Positions 43,312 through 52,580 of a stretch of 64,000 nt of DNA are shown one piece after another. The stretch comes from Bacillus sp. FJAT-26390 (GTDB lineage: Bacteria > Bacillota > Bacilli > Paenibacillales > Paenibacillaceae), in contig NZ_MAQX01000035.1 of NCBI RefSeq assembly GCF_001682865.1, positions 186,001-250,000 of the forward strand, written 5' to 3'. The notes under the pieces are model-generated. The model had not been told where the DNA came from and made no database searches. It saw nothing but the letters and a program-made list of their open reading frames with translations. How positions within the stretch are numbered: the stretch's first letter is position 1; every line of letters starts with the position of its first letter. The position numbers were made by a program, and so were the translations under genes.

Positions 43312-44484
43312 TTATACGAGCCGCTCTACGCCGTTGCCGATTGTACATACATAAAAGTCCGCCGTTAAGCCGGTTGCTTCTTTATATTTGCGTCCAACCT
43401 CTTCTTGGAACGCTTCCACGCTATCCTCATGCACAAGGGAAACGGTACAGCCGCCGAACCCTGCTCCCGTCATGCGTGAGCCAAGCACGCCCGGCACCTC
43501 GCGAGCCGCAGCTACCATCGCGTCAAGCTCGGCTCCCGTTACTTCGTAAAGGTCGCGCAGCGAATCATGCGAGCCATTCATCAGCTGGCCGAATTGTTCA
43601 AGGTCATTCGCTTTGAGCGCTTTGATCGACTTCAAAACCCGGTCGATTTCTTCCACTACGTGCTGGGCGCGTTTTCTGACGGTTTCATCCTTGATCAAGT
43701 GCTTCGCGGAATTGAATTGCTCCAAATTGATTTGTCCTAGCAGCGTAATCTCCGGGAATGCCGCTTGCAGATCCGCTACAGCTTGCTCACACTGCGCACG
43801 GCGCTCGTTATAGGCGGAGTCTACCAAACCGCGGCGCTTGTTCGTATTGCCGATCACCAGCTTGTAGCTGCCTGAATCGAACGGTACAAGCTCATACTCA
43901 AGCGTGTCGCACATAAGCAAAATCGCGTGATCCTTTTTGCCGTTCGCTACTGCAAACTGATCCATGATGCCGCATTTTACGCCGTTGAACTCATTCTCCG
44001 ATTTTTGCGAGAGCAATGCGATTTTTACCGTATCCGTCTCCAGCCCTTCCAGCGATTGAAGCGCGTAAGCCGTTACTACTTCAATCGAAGCGGAAGAGGA
44101 AAGCCCGGCGCCGTTCGGAATTTCGCCGTGGTAAAGCAAATCGTAGCCGCTGCTGAACTGTACGCCGCTTTGCTGAAGCTCATGGACGATGCCCTTCGGG
44201 TAGTTCATCCAATCATCGGCTTCGTCATACACGATCGTATCAAGCGAGAAGCTCTTGGAAGCCGGGAAGTTGGTCGTTGCCAGTCCCAGCTGATTGTCTG
44301 AACGTTTCCGAATGAGCAGCGTCGTGCCAAATGTTAATGCGGCAGGAAACACATATCCGCCGTTATAGTCCGTATGCTCGCCAATCAAATTTACACGGCC
44401 CGGAGCATGGAACACCGCGATGTCGCTTGCGTCTCCGCCGTATTGCTGTATGAATTGCTGTGTTAGCGCGTCAATGTTTGCCAT
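43312..44484 (-). CDS. galK: Galactokinase
   Basis: Phosphorylates galactose. GHMP kinase with the galactokinase signature APGRVNLIGEHTDYNGGYVFPAAL, ATP loop IPNGAGLSSSASIEV, and the C-terminal GSRMTGAGFGGCTVSLV. 390 residues. First gene of the operon; about 200 nt separate it from the divergent AraC regulator. AAGGAAC precedes the ATG. Confidence 0.96.
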   Translation of the reverse strand: MANIDALTQQFIQQYGGDASDIAVFHAPGRVNLIGEHTDYNGGYVFPAALTFGTTLLIRKRSDNQLGLATTNFPASKSFSLDTIVYDEADDWMNYPKGIVHELQQSGVQFSSGYDLLYHGEIPNGAGLSSSASIEVVTAYALQSLEGLETDTVKIALLSQKSENEFNGVKCGIMDQFAVANGKKDHAILLMCDTLEYELVPFDSGSYKLVIGNTNKRRGLVDSAYNERRAQCEQAVADLQAAFPEITLLGQINLEQFNSAKHLIKDETVRKRAQHVVEEIDRVLKSIKALKANDLEQFGQLMNGSHDSLRDLYEVTGAELDAMVAAAREVPGVLGSRMTGAGFGGCTVSLVHEDSVEAFQEEVGRKYKEATGLTADFYVCTIGNGVERLV

Positions 44485-44687
44485 TTGCTATCACGTTCCT
44501 TTTAGTCAATTTTTGTGTGGTTGTTTGCAATTTCAGTATAAGATAACCATCTGCAAAACGAAATGGCGCTAAGTGCTTATTATATGGATTAATGTGACTT
44601 AACTTATGGCCTTAGGACATGCTATGATAATGCAAAACCTACATTTGACCCTATTTTCATTCGAATATAAAGCAGGTGTAAAGTATA
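44485..44687. promoter_or_regulatory. Divergent regulatory region between galK and araC-type gene
   Basis: 203 nt containing the start regions of both transcripts. A candidate plus-strand -35 TTGACC (44645-44650) with TATAAA (44666-44671) is 15 nt apart, so weak. A minus-strand TATACT is present near 44538. No confident operator could be drawn by eye. Confidence 0.4.
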
Positions 44688-45557
44688 ATGCAGCAGGATA
44701 TGTATACGGTAGCCTCCAATCCGATTATAAGCAGCGATGAGCACGCGCCCCTTAACGTATTGTTTGCGGGCGAGAGCCAGACGAAGCCGCTCCACCGCCT
44801 TGGTCCAAAGGTATATGACTTCTACTTGATGCACATCGTGCTGAGCGGCAAGGGCCTCTTCATTTGCGACGGCGCAAGGCATGAGCTGCGCGCTGGCCAT
44901 ACGTTTCTGATTGAGCCGGAGCAGCTAATCAGCTATGAATCGGACCATGACGATCCATGGCGCTATCGCTGGGTCGCCTTTAATGGCGTGCAATCGGCGG
45001 AGCTCGTCACAGCGGCGGGCTTAACGGCGGAGCAGCAGGTCGTCTTCAGCGCAGACAAGCGGCGGGCTGCCGCGTTGTTCCGGCAAATTCACGAGACCTT
45101 TCGGCGCGGCGGCGCTGCGGCGGACATGATGGCTGCCGGATACCTGCATCTGCTGCTTGCCGAGTACAAAACCGTGCTGCAAGCCCGCAGCGAAAGCCCG
45201 CTCCGTACCGCCCAGGCGGAGGGTGACCATCTGCTCCAGCAGGTCGTTCATTACCTGTCTACGCAATATGCGCATCCCGTATCGATCGAGCAAATGGCAG
45301 AATCGCTTGGCTACAATAGAGCGTATCTATCGCGTTTATTCAAGCAAAGAACCGGCGAATCGCCCGTTACGTTCCTGCTCAAGCTCCGTATCGACAAAGC
45401 GCGCCGCATGCTGCGGGAGCGGCCAGAGCTGACGATCGAACAAATTTCGGCTTCGGTCGGCTTGCAGGACGCCCTTTATTTCTCCAAGCAATTCCGCCGT
45501 TTCCACGGCCAATCTCCAACAGCCTACCGCGAGACCATGAGAGGCCTAGCGGAATAA
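44688..45557 (+). CDS. AraC-family regulator, probably of galactose genes
   Basis: A 289-residue regulator. The N-terminal cupin-like sugar-sensing domain (about 20-130: FLIEPEQLISYESDHDDPWRYRWVAFNG) is of the AraC type. The C-terminal double helix-turn-helix (about 190-285) has VSIEQMAESLGYNRAYLSRLFKQRTGESPVTFL and LTIEQISASVGLQDALYFSKQFRRFHGQSPTAYR. It is divergent from galKET, so it likely activates that operon in response to galactose or a galactoside; this is inference from position. The ATG overlaps TATAATG; GCAGGTG upstream is a modest ribosome-binding site. Confidence 0.88.
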   Translation: MQQDMYTVASNPIISSDEHAPLNVLFAGESQTKPLHRLGPKVYDFYLMHIVLSGKGLFICDGARHELRAGHTFLIEPEQLISYESDHDDPWRYRWVAFNGVQSAELVTAAGLTAEQQVVFSADKRRAAALFRQIHETFRRGGAAADMMAAGYLHLLLAEYKTVLQARSESPLRTAQAEGDHLLQQVVHYLSTQYAHPVSIEQMAESLGYNRAYLSRLFKQRTGESPVTFLLKLRIDKARRMLRERPELTIEQISASVGLQDALYFSKQFRRFHGQSPTAYRETMRGLAE

Positions 45558-45635
45558 CAAAGCTAAGTTAGTATCAACTAACGGTCGCTTCATATTCGCA
45601 AATTCGGGTAATACTACCATAGGGAGTGATGACCT

Positions 45636-46865
45636 ATGAAAGAGCTGCATACCGGCAACCTATACTGGCCGGTTACACTAGGCGATACGCGGGAGTATGA
45701 ACCGCTTCGGCAAAACAAAAAAACACAGGTAGCCGTCATTGGGGGCGGCATGTCGGGATCGGTTTGCAGCCTCATCTTCACGAGAAGCGGCCTTTCCACC
45801 ATTATGCTTGAACGCGGAAAGGTAGCAGGCGGAAGCACCTCGGCGAATACAGGGCTTTTGCAATTCTCTAACGACATTATGCTTTGCGATCTAATCGACC
45901 AGATCGGGGAGAGAGATGCGCAGACTTTCTACAAAGCATGCAAGGATGCCGTCAATATGCTTGCCATAACGGCCGATTCGCTCTCCTTGGACGTTGGGTT
46001 CAAAAGAAGAAGCAGTCTCTACTATGCCTCTTCCGAGCAGCAATTGCCTAAGCTCAAAAAAGAATACGAAGCGTTGAAGGCTTGCGGCCTTGATGTCGAA
46101 TTTTGGTCGCCGGAAGAAATTATGAGCCATTTTCCATTCCGCAAATCAGGCGCTATCGTAACGCACGGCGATGCCGAAGTAAACCCTTATCAATTCGTAA
46201 ACGGTGTGGCGAGCGCCGCAGCCGATGCCGGCCTTCAGATCCATGAACAAACGAATATTGTAGCGCATGATACACTGCCAAGCGGTCTCCACCGCCTGCG
46301 CACCGCCGATGGGTTTGAAATTGAGGCAGAGCATGTCGTATATGCAGTCGGCTATGAGCCTGAGGAGCTTCGGGGCAAGCTTGTCAAAGCGGATTTGAAC
46401 CGTTCATACGCGCTCGTTACCGGTGTTCAGCCAAATCTTCAAAGCTGGCATGAGCGGTTTCTCATTTGGGAAACAGCGCGTCCTTACCTATATATGCGCA
46501 CGACGGTTGACGGACGTGTCGTCGTTGGCGGTCTGGATGAAGAGATTGAGCAGCCGCTTCATAGCGGGAAAGCTAGGCATAAACGTAGCGAGAAGCTGCT
46601 TGAACAGCTGCAGGCGCTATTTCCCGAGCTGCAAGCGCCTATCGAATTCGAATGGAATGCCACATTTGGCGAATCACGCGACGGACTTCCGTTTGTGGGC
46701 GCCGATCCGGCATGGAAAAACGTCTATTACTGCTTAGGCTACGGCGGCAACGGCACGGTGTACAGCATGATCGCTGCCCATCTCTTGCGAGATCTTATTC
46801 GCGGCGATAGCCATCCCTTAACGGATATCGTGAAGCTGGATCGCAAATCGTTAGCCAGTATATAA
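45636..46865 (+). CDS. FAD-dependent amino-acid/amine oxidoreductase (DAO family)
   Basis: A 409-residue flavoenzyme. FAD-binding VAVIGGGMSGSVCSLIFTRSG with acid ERG, then GGSTSANTGLLQFSND; C-terminal GLPFVGADPAWKNVYYCLGYGGNGTVYSMIAA is a DAO signature. Similar proteins oxidise gamma-glutamylputrescine, glycine or sarcosine; the substrate is not readable. AGGGAG lies upstream. It is 79 nt after the AraC gene and followed by a terminator. Confidence 0.83.
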   Translation: MKELHTGNLYWPVTLGDTREYEPLRQNKKTQVAVIGGGMSGSVCSLIFTRSGLSTIMLERGKVAGGSTSANTGLLQFSNDIMLCDLIDQIGERDAQTFYKACKDAVNMLAITADSLSLDVGFKRRSSLYYASSEQQLPKLKKEYEALKACGLDVEFWSPEEIMSHFPFRKSGAIVTHGDAEVNPYQFVNGVASAAADAGLQIHEQTNIVAHDTLPSGLHRLRTADGFEIEAEHVVYAVGYEPEELRGKLVKADLNRSYALVTGVQPNLQSWHERFLIWETARPYLYMRTTVDGRVVVGGLDEEIEQPLHSGKARHKRSEKLLEQLQALFPELQAPIEFEWNATFGESRDGLPFVGADPAWKNVYYCLGYGGNGTVYSMIAAHLLRDLIRGDSHPLTDIVKLDRKSLASI

Positions 46866-46868
46866 AAT

Positions 46869-46924
46869 AAAGAAGCCTCAACCTGACGCATGGATTCCCT
46901 GCGCCGTTCACGAGGCTTCTTTTA
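46869..46924. terminator. Bidirectional terminator
   Basis: AAGAAGCCTC (46870-46879) pairs with GAGGCTTCTT (46912-46921), a 10-bp stem with long loop and T-rich tracts on both sides, between two convergent genes. Confidence 0.82.
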
Positions 46925-46949
46925 TGCTTGTTGGCTGGTATGCAGATAC

Positions 46950-47504
46950 TTACGCTCCGTCCGCTATGGACGAAGCGCTGCATGCGCGAAACACGGCTTC
47001 CGCTGCGCCTAACCTCGACAAATCGGGGCCGCCGTCCTTATCGAACAATGACTTGCTCTCATCCGTCTCTACGATAACGATTAGCGAGCCGCTTTGCAGA
47101 GCGTCACTGCATAGCTTTACTTCATCGCCATCCAGCCCAAGCGCCTGCAGCGTGTCGCTATGTTCGTCGTCACCCAGCAGCATTGCTGCCGCAAAGGGAT
47201 AGCCGCCCGCAATATAGGGCGCTGAACCATAGCCTGTTATGCCATACACGGCATTGACGCCTGCTCCGCCAAATCCCGATGTAGCAGCCATGCCTAGGCT
47301 GCCGAGCCCTTGGCGATCCGGCATAGCCTCAAGCTCGCTAAGCTCATCCACATGAACGTTGCTCTCTGCTTCGACGCGCCGGGAATGATAGGAATCCTTC
47401 GCCAGCACCTTAAGCTCGCTTTTTACGAACCCTGCTTGCTCAAGCTGCTCTATAGCCGTTATCGCTTGCTGCTCTGTGTCGAATACGCCTATTTTTTTTG
47501 CCAT
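46950..47504 (-). CDS. General stress protein (YflT / GSP17M-like domain)
   Basis: A 184-residue cytoplasmic protein. The N-terminal KKIGVFDTEQQAITAIEQLEQAGF matches the start of YflT-type heat- and stress-induced proteins, followed by a glycine-rich middle (GFGGAGVNAVYGITGYG) and a repeated alpha/beta end (GLDGDEVKLCSDALQSGSLIVIVET). Start ATG 47504 after TTAGGAGGAG. I find no clear sigma-B promoter. Function beyond stress response is unknown. Confidence 0.78.
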   Translation of the reverse strand: MAKKIGVFDTEQQAITAIEQLEQAGFVKSELKVLAKDSYHSRRVEAESNVHVDELSELEAMPDRQGLGSLGMAATSGFGGAGVNAVYGITGYGSAPYIAGGYPFAAAMLLGDDEHSDTLQALGLDGDEVKLCSDALQSGSLIVIVETDESKSLFDKDGGPDLSRLGAAEAVFRACSASSIADGA

Positions 47505-47759
47505 GTTTTCTCCTCCTAAATGACTTTGCAAATGCAAAAAGTGAATTGGAATGCAGCTGCTTGGCACACTTAAATCGTCTTATGATACAAGCTAATGTTG
47601 GTATGCCCTGTTTTATGCGGAATAAGTCGGATCGTGTCGGATTAAGGCAAGTGCATGTAAAGGTTTTGTCTAATCCGCTTGGCAGGTTGTGCAAGCCTGC
47701 AGTTCGCGGTATGATGGAGAAATAGATATTGGAAAATCGGACAAGCAGGAGGCAAAGCG

Positions 47760-48944
47760 ATGATCCATCGGATGCTTCGCTATCCCGCAGGATGGGAATG
47801 GCATGTGCTGCAGCAAGCAAGGGGCGAAGCCGTAAGGAAAGAACCCTTGCCAAGCAGAAAAGATGCGAATAAACAAACATCAGCTTCACGCGAAGAGCGA
47901 AGAGCCGTCAAGGCCATTTCAAAAATGGAGCAGGATGAAGCGGTATCGCAAACGGATGAGTTAAAGAAGCTTTATCCGGAGTGCGCTTCCTGGATTGACG
48001 AATGCGCGGGAAGACGGACTAATAATATATCGGTTGGCGATGCATCCACCTCGGAGAAGCTGCTATACGGAACGGTCATGTTCCAAGTATCAGAGGATCA
48101 AACGGACATTCAACCCTTTCATTTCTGGCTGACAGATAAACGCCTTATTACGATGCATGAGGATATGCGCCTCCCGCTGCGGCTGCAAGCCATTGAGCAT
48201 ACGCCCAAGCTTGAAAGCTGCGAGACGGCGCCAGAAGCCTTATTTATAATGATCAGCATCATTTTAGAGACCTTCCACGCCGGACTCGACGGCTTCGAGA
48301 CGCGGCTCGGCGAGCTTGAAACGACGATGCGCAGGGAAAACCGCACCGGTCTTATCGATATTATTTTTGAGAGACGGTACGATCTGCTGCACTGGAGCCA
48401 TCTGTTCATTCCGGTTAGAGAGGTGCATAGCGCCGCTCAAGAAGCTTTTATGGACGAGCTGACTGAAACGGACAGCTTCAAGCGGATCTCACATAAGCTT
48501 GAGCGAATCGAGGCGCTGCTGAAGCACTACGCTTTGGAGATTGATACGCTCATTTCGATGGATGACGCGATCTCAAACTTTCGCGGCAACGATATTATGA
48601 AGACGCTGACGATCTTTACGGTGCTCTTCCTTCCCGCTACGATCATAGGCGGCATTTGGGGAGTCAACTTCGAGAACCTTCCTTTTAAAGAAAACAAATG
48701 GAGCTTTGCCGCGATGATAGCGGCGATTGCTGCCATTACGGGCTTTATGTATATATGGCTGTGGAAGAAGGGTTGGACGGGCGATTTGCTAAACGGGCGC
48801 AATCCGAAGGAAATTGTCGCGGACAGCTCGACCACGCGCCTCAAGAGATCGCAGCGCACGAAAGCCAGCCGTTCCGAGCAAGCCGCTTCGGCTGCTGCCG
48901 AGCAGCCTCAGGCGAATACGCGCTCTGCAAGAAAACGCAGGTAA
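47760..48944 (+). CDS. CorA-family divalent-cation transporter with variant signature
   Basis: A 394-residue Mg2+/Co2+-type channel subunit. A long soluble N-terminal domain (about 1-280) is followed by two membrane helices (about 283-300 and 315-336). The family signature after the first helix is normally GMN; here it is GVN (301-303, in IWGVNFENLPF), a change seen in some divergent members. The second helix ends in the basic WKKGWTGDLL, then a long Arg/Ala-rich tail. The N-terminal 60 residues are basic and low in conservation. GGAGGC precedes the ATG. Whether it moves Mg, Zn or another ion is unclear. Confidence 0.82.
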   Translation: MIHRMLRYPAGWEWHVLQQARGEAVRKEPLPSRKDANKQTSASREERRAVKAISKMEQDEAVSQTDELKKLYPECASWIDECAGRRTNNISVGDASTSEKLLYGTVMFQVSEDQTDIQPFHFWLTDKRLITMHEDMRLPLRLQAIEHTPKLESCETAPEALFIMISIILETFHAGLDGFETRLGELETTMRRENRTGLIDIIFERRYDLLHWSHLFIPVREVHSAAQEAFMDELTETDSFKRISHKLERIEALLKHYALEIDTLISMDDAISNFRGNDIMKTLTIFTVLFLPATIIGGIWGVNFENLPFKENKWSFAAMIAAIAAITGFMYIWLWKKGWTGDLLNGRNPKEIVADSSTTRLKRSQRTKASRSEQAASAAAEQPQANTRSARKRR

Positions 48945-48963
48945 TGCAATCTCTCTCTTTTTC

Positions 48964-49008
48964 AAAAAAACCGTGCACCAAGGCAAAAGCCTCGATGCAC
49001 GGTTTTTT
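48964..49008. terminator. Bidirectional terminator
   Basis: AAACCGTGCA pairs with TGCACGGTTT (48968-49005), with an inner AGGC/GCCT pair and poly-A and poly-T flanks. It lies between the convergent CorA and oxidoreductase genes. Confidence 0.88.
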
Positions 49009-49014
49009 ACTTTT

Positions 49015-49983
49015 TTACAGCTTCACCGGCAGCCCTGTGCGCGCAGAAGCATTTGCTGCAATCGTCACGTTATGCGTTAGCACAGCATCTGCATAGGTTG
49101 AGCGAATTTGCGAAGTATCGCCCGTTTTAAGCGCATGAAGGAAAGCTTCGTTCTCTCGCTCGTAAGGATCGGATGCATTGGCATATTCCGTCTTGCGTCC
49201 TGCTTCCGTATCGATCAGCCCGCCATGGGTCAGCTCAAGCACGCCTTTATTCGTATAGATATGAAGTCCAGCGCGGTCACCTGCAGGAATGGCGCATGTA
49301 TTGCTGATCGTCGCCACCGCGCCCCCAACCAGCTTTAAGGTAACGGTTCCAACATCGGGCACGGTTACGCCGTCCTCCACGCTGCTCATAAAACGATCGC
49401 CATATGCGGCATATACCTCGCTTACTTCGCCTACCGTATATCTCAGCAAGTCGACGATATGGGTCGTTTGCTCGACAAATTGCCCGCCGGAGCCTTCCAT
49501 TTTGCGCCACCAGCTCACACCCGGCATCGATCCCATCCAGTAACCTAGCGCCATGAGCGCCGTCCGATCGCGCAGCAGCTCTTTAGCGCGGTCTGTTCCG
49601 TCCATGTAACGGAAGTGATAGCCGACTGATGTAATCAGCTTTTTCTCTTGTATCCCTTGCAAAATTTCCGATGGAAGCTGCTCGTCTACGCCAATCGGCT
49701 TCTCTACCAGGAAAGGAATGCCGCGTTCAATCAGCGCTTTCTCGATTTCTCCGTGCGCGAACGGCGGCACACAAATATAAACGGCATCAAGCTTCCGATC
49801 ATCCAGCATTTGATGAATAGATTCATAACCGCGTGCACCATCAAAGCGCCGTGCTGCCAAATCCGCTTTTTGCTGATTCGTGGCCACGAAAGCCGTTACC
49901 TTAACGCCAGGCAGCTTAGCCAGCTTCTCCGCGTGCATCATTCCAAACCAGCCTGTCCCAACAATACCTATTTGAAGTGTCAT
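49015..49983 (-). CDS. Gfo/Idh/MocA-family oxidoreductase
   Basis: A 322-residue NAD(P)-dependent dehydrogenase acting on sugars or inositol-like substrates. N-terminal Rossmann IGIVGTGWFGMMHAEKL, then YICVPPFAHGEIEKALIERGIPFLVEKPI (with the EKP catalytic Lys). C-terminal alpha/beta domain. Start ATG 49983 is 8 nt after AAAGGGG; the upstream ATG lacks a good site. Alone in its transcription unit; substrate unknown. Confidence 0.85.
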   Translation of the reverse strand: MTLQIGIVGTGWFGMMHAEKLAKLPGVKVTAFVATNQQKADLAARRFDGARGYESIHQMLDDRKLDAVYICVPPFAHGEIEKALIERGIPFLVEKPIGVDEQLPSEILQGIQEKKLITSVGYHFRYMDGTDRAKELLRDRTALMALGYWMGSMPGVSWWRKMEGSGGQFVEQTTHIVDLLRYTVGEVSEVYAAYGDRFMSSVEDGVTVPDVGTVTLKLVGGAVATISNTCAIPAGDRAGLHIYTNKGVLELTHGGLIDTEAGRKTEYANASDPYERENEAFLHALKTGDTSQIRSTYADAVLTHNVTIAANASARTGLPVKL

Positions 49984-50133
49984 ATATGAATCCCCTTTCA
50001 TAATGGGTTTACTCCCCGATTATACTTGCAGCTGCAGCGTAAAGTCCATTTTCTATCCGCTGGTACCCATCCGCCCATAGCGTCATACAATACAACATCA
50101 GTATGGCCGGAGTGGTATGAGCGGAGGGATGAT

Positions 50134-50946
50134 ATGAGAGCCAAAACAAGAAACACGGTTGCAACGCAGCAACTCGATCTTCGAACTGCCCTATTTTTAG
50201 CTGCGGTTAGCGGACAAACGTACCTGCAATACAATAACAAGGACGGACTGTTTCTGGTACCAAGAACCTATAGCTTAGTAAGCGAATTCACAGCAAGAGC
50301 CTATGAGAGCAGCGATGAGAGATTCGGCTTTGTGCTGACCTCGGAGCGTGCGTCTGTGCTTGCTTTTCGCGGAAGCGGCTCGGCCGTCGATTGGGTATCG
50401 GATTTCATCGCTCAGCAGACGGCTTATCGTCCGGTCAAAAATACGGGCCTCACCCACAAAGGCTTCACTGACATTTACATGTCCGCCCGCACTCAAATCT
50501 TCGAAATATTAAAGCAACTGCCGCCGGATAGGCCGTTATTCATTACCGGTCACAGCCTTGGAGGTGCGCTTGCTACGCTGGCATCAATTGATCTAGCCCA
50601 CAATTCCGAGTTTACACCTATCGTATATACTTTTGGCGCTCCGCGAGTCGGCGATCCGAAGTTTGCAAGCAGCTATAACGCAGCCGTCGCGACGCATTGG
50701 CGTTTTCAAAACGAGTTTGATATCGTCCCTCATCTGCCTACGCTCGTCTATCAATCGCCAAATACGAAACAAACCTATTACTACATGCACGTAAAGGGCG
50801 AGGTGAAGCGGTCCTTCCGGATGGGCTCCGTCGCCGGCAACCACATCTTATCCAGCTATTTCGCTGATCTGGTCAATGAAGAACCCGAATTTGCTCTAAC
50901 CGTATGCACGGAGCCGCCGGGCTGGTGCCCTGCGATTGAGCTTTAA
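50134..50946 (+). CDS. Class 3 lipase family protein
   Basis: A 270-residue lipase-type alpha/beta hydrolase. Nucleophile elbow ITGHSLGGALATLASIDL, preceded by VLAFRGSGSAVDWVSDFIAQ (oxyanion side), Asp in NEFDIVPHLP and His in GNHILSSYF. No signal peptide, so intracellular or non-classically exported. GGAGGG sits 5 nt before the ATG at 50134; upstream in-frame codons lack a site. Substrate unknown. Confidence 0.83.
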   Translation: MRAKTRNTVATQQLDLRTALFLAAVSGQTYLQYNNKDGLFLVPRTYSLVSEFTARAYESSDERFGFVLTSERASVLAFRGSGSAVDWVSDFIAQQTAYRPVKNTGLTHKGFTDIYMSARTQIFEILKQLPPDRPLFITGHSLGGALATLASIDLAHNSEFTPIVYTFGAPRVGDPKFASSYNAAVATHWRFQNEFDIVPHLPTLVYQSPNTKQTYYYMHVKGEVKRSFRMGSVAGNHILSSYFADLVNEEPEFALTVCTEPPGWCPAIEL

Positions 50947-50965
50947 TCGATGTTAGCCCAAATAA

Positions 50966-51032
50966 AAATAGTGAAGGCCGTATTATTCACCAAGAAGCTA
51001 ACTTCACGTTGAATAATATGCCTTCACTATTT
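50966..51032. terminator. Bidirectional terminator
   Basis: AAATAGTGAAGGC pairs with GCCTTCACTATTT, with a further ATTATTCA/TGAATAAT stem inside. It lies between the convergent lipase and hemolysin-III-type genes. Confidence 0.85.
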
Positions 51033-51064
51033 TCGAATAAGGCTTCTATTTTGGTGCGGCTTCG

Positions 51065-51709
51065 TCACGCCGGCAGCACATACAGCAAAATGGCGAAGAA
51101 ATGGACGATCGAACCGCCCAGAACAAACAAATGCCATACGGCATGGTGATACGGAAAGCTGCGCCACATATAAAATACGGTTCCAAACGTATACAGCAAA
51201 CCTCCGGTAATGAGCAGCTGCACGCCGCCTGGCGCAAGGTGAGCAGTCAACGGTTTCCATGCGAATACGATAATCCAGCCCATTGCGATGTATACAAGGG
51301 TTGATGTGAACAGGAAACGCGAGGCGAAAAACGCTTTGAACGCAACGCCGACTACGGCCGCTCCCCAGACGATGCCAAACAGCACCCAGCCCAGCTTCCC
51401 CTGCACGATATGGAATAGAATCGGCGTATAGGTGCCGGCAATAAATACATAAATAAAGGAATGGTCCAGCGATTCGAACACGCGCTTCGCCTTCCCCTCA
51501 GGAAAGCTATGTACGAGTGTGGAAGCCAAATAAAGCAGCAGCATCGCTGATCCATATATAGTAAAGCTAACGACATGAAAGGGCGTTCCTTTGGTTGCCG
51601 CGAATACGATAAGCACAACTAATGCTGCAACGCTGAGCCCTGCGCCGATGCCATGTGTGATTGCATTCGCTATTTCTTCCTTCTTGGAGTACGTATGGGT
51701 ATTCGCCAT
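51065..51709 (-). CDS. Hemolysin III / TrhA family membrane protein
   Basis: A 214-residue seven-helix membrane protein of the hemolysin III/adiponectin-receptor superfamily. Conserved NAITHGIGAGLSVAAL, YLASTLVHSFPEGKAKRVFESLDHSFIYVFIAGTYTP, and the metal-ligand His pair in FPYHHAVWHLFVLGGSIVHF. Bacterial members are linked to membrane lipid homeostasis rather than proven haemolysis. AGGAGGTGA precedes the ATG. Confidence 0.9.
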   Translation of the reverse strand: MANTHTYSKKEEIANAITHGIGAGLSVAALVVLIVFAATKGTPFHVVSFTIYGSAMLLLYLASTLVHSFPEGKAKRVFESLDHSFIYVFIAGTYTPILFHIVQGKLGWVLFGIVWGAAVVGVAFKAFFASRFLFTSTLVYIAMGWIIVFAWKPLTAHLAPGGVQLLITGGLLYTFGTVFYMWRSFPYHHAVWHLFVLGGSIVHFFAILLYVLPA

Positions 51710-51788
51710 AGGCTACTCACCTCCTAAGTGGCAAACAATCGCTGAAAAATGATTCTAGCGCTGTTTGCTCTCCCCTTAGTGTAAAGGA

Positions 51789-52484
51789 TCACACCCACCC
51801 TTTCAACCAGTCGCGCATGCGGTCAACGGTTTTGTCGAGATTGCAGACGGCCTCTTGGTCCGTATAGTCCTGTGTATGGCGAAAATAATCGGCATGCCCG
51901 CCAACCATCGGAATGCCTTCCACATAGCCAGGCGCATATTTCATGCGGTTCCACCTCGGCACCTTAAATCCTGTTCTGCTCCAGCCGCCCCATGTTCCGA
52001 TTCGGCTTATCGGATCGTTCAGCTTGCCAAGGCTGTCGATCGAATGAAAATAACTGACGCGGTCCTGGAGCTTAGGCTCGATTGGCGTTCTTGGCGAACC
52101 GACCTGCACGATGCGAAAATCCTCGATGCTATCTTGTTCATATAGCATCTTAGCCGCTTGGTAAGCTGCCGCGCCGCCTCCGCTGTGACCGATCAGCAGC
52201 AGACGTTCGCTGGTTAACGTTTCTTTGATTTTGCTGAGCGCAAGCTGCCCGCCGATACGTCCAGCCGTAAGGCGATTGGACAAGTCGCTCTTCACCTCAA
52301 GCACCTGCCTAACCACGCTGCGGCTGGCATCCCCATATGGAAAGATGACATGAATGGCTGGCTCGATACCGTCTGATTGAAACATTTTTTCGAGCTTTAT
52401 TTTGCATTCGGTAAAAATACTATTGGATGTTGCCACACCGGCAAGCAAATAAATGCTCATTCGTGATGGTTTGGTCGCCGTCAT
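51789..52484 (-). CDS. Lipase-like alpha/beta hydrolase
   Basis: A 231-residue cytoplasmic protein. Nucleophile elbow LLIGHSGGGAAAYQAA and a preceding ILLAG-like beta-strand (MSIYLLAGVATSNSIF). Other catalytic residues are less clear: candidates are Asp in FHSIDSLGKLNDP and His in GGHADYFRH. It resembles lipase/PGAP1-like proteins of Bacillales. GGAGGG precedes the ATG. Substrate unknown. Confidence 0.68.
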   Translation of the reverse strand: MTATKPSRMSIYLLAGVATSNSIFTECKIKLEKMFQSDGIEPAIHVIFPYGDASRSVVRQVLEVKSDLSNRLTAGRIGGQLALSKIKETLTSERLLLIGHSGGGAAAYQAAKMLYEQDSIEDFRIVQVGSPRTPIEPKLQDRVSYFHSIDSLGKLNDPISRIGTWGGWSRTGFKVPRWNRMKYAPGYVEGIPMVGGHADYFRHTQDYTDQEAVCNLDKTVDRMRDWLKGWV

Positions 52485-52580
52485 AACGAATCCCTCCGTA
52501 ATTCCTTCGTAATAAAGGTTAAACTGCCTTGCTTTTAATAAGCATCATCGTATATTCATTATGTGGGTTTGCTGCTGAAA

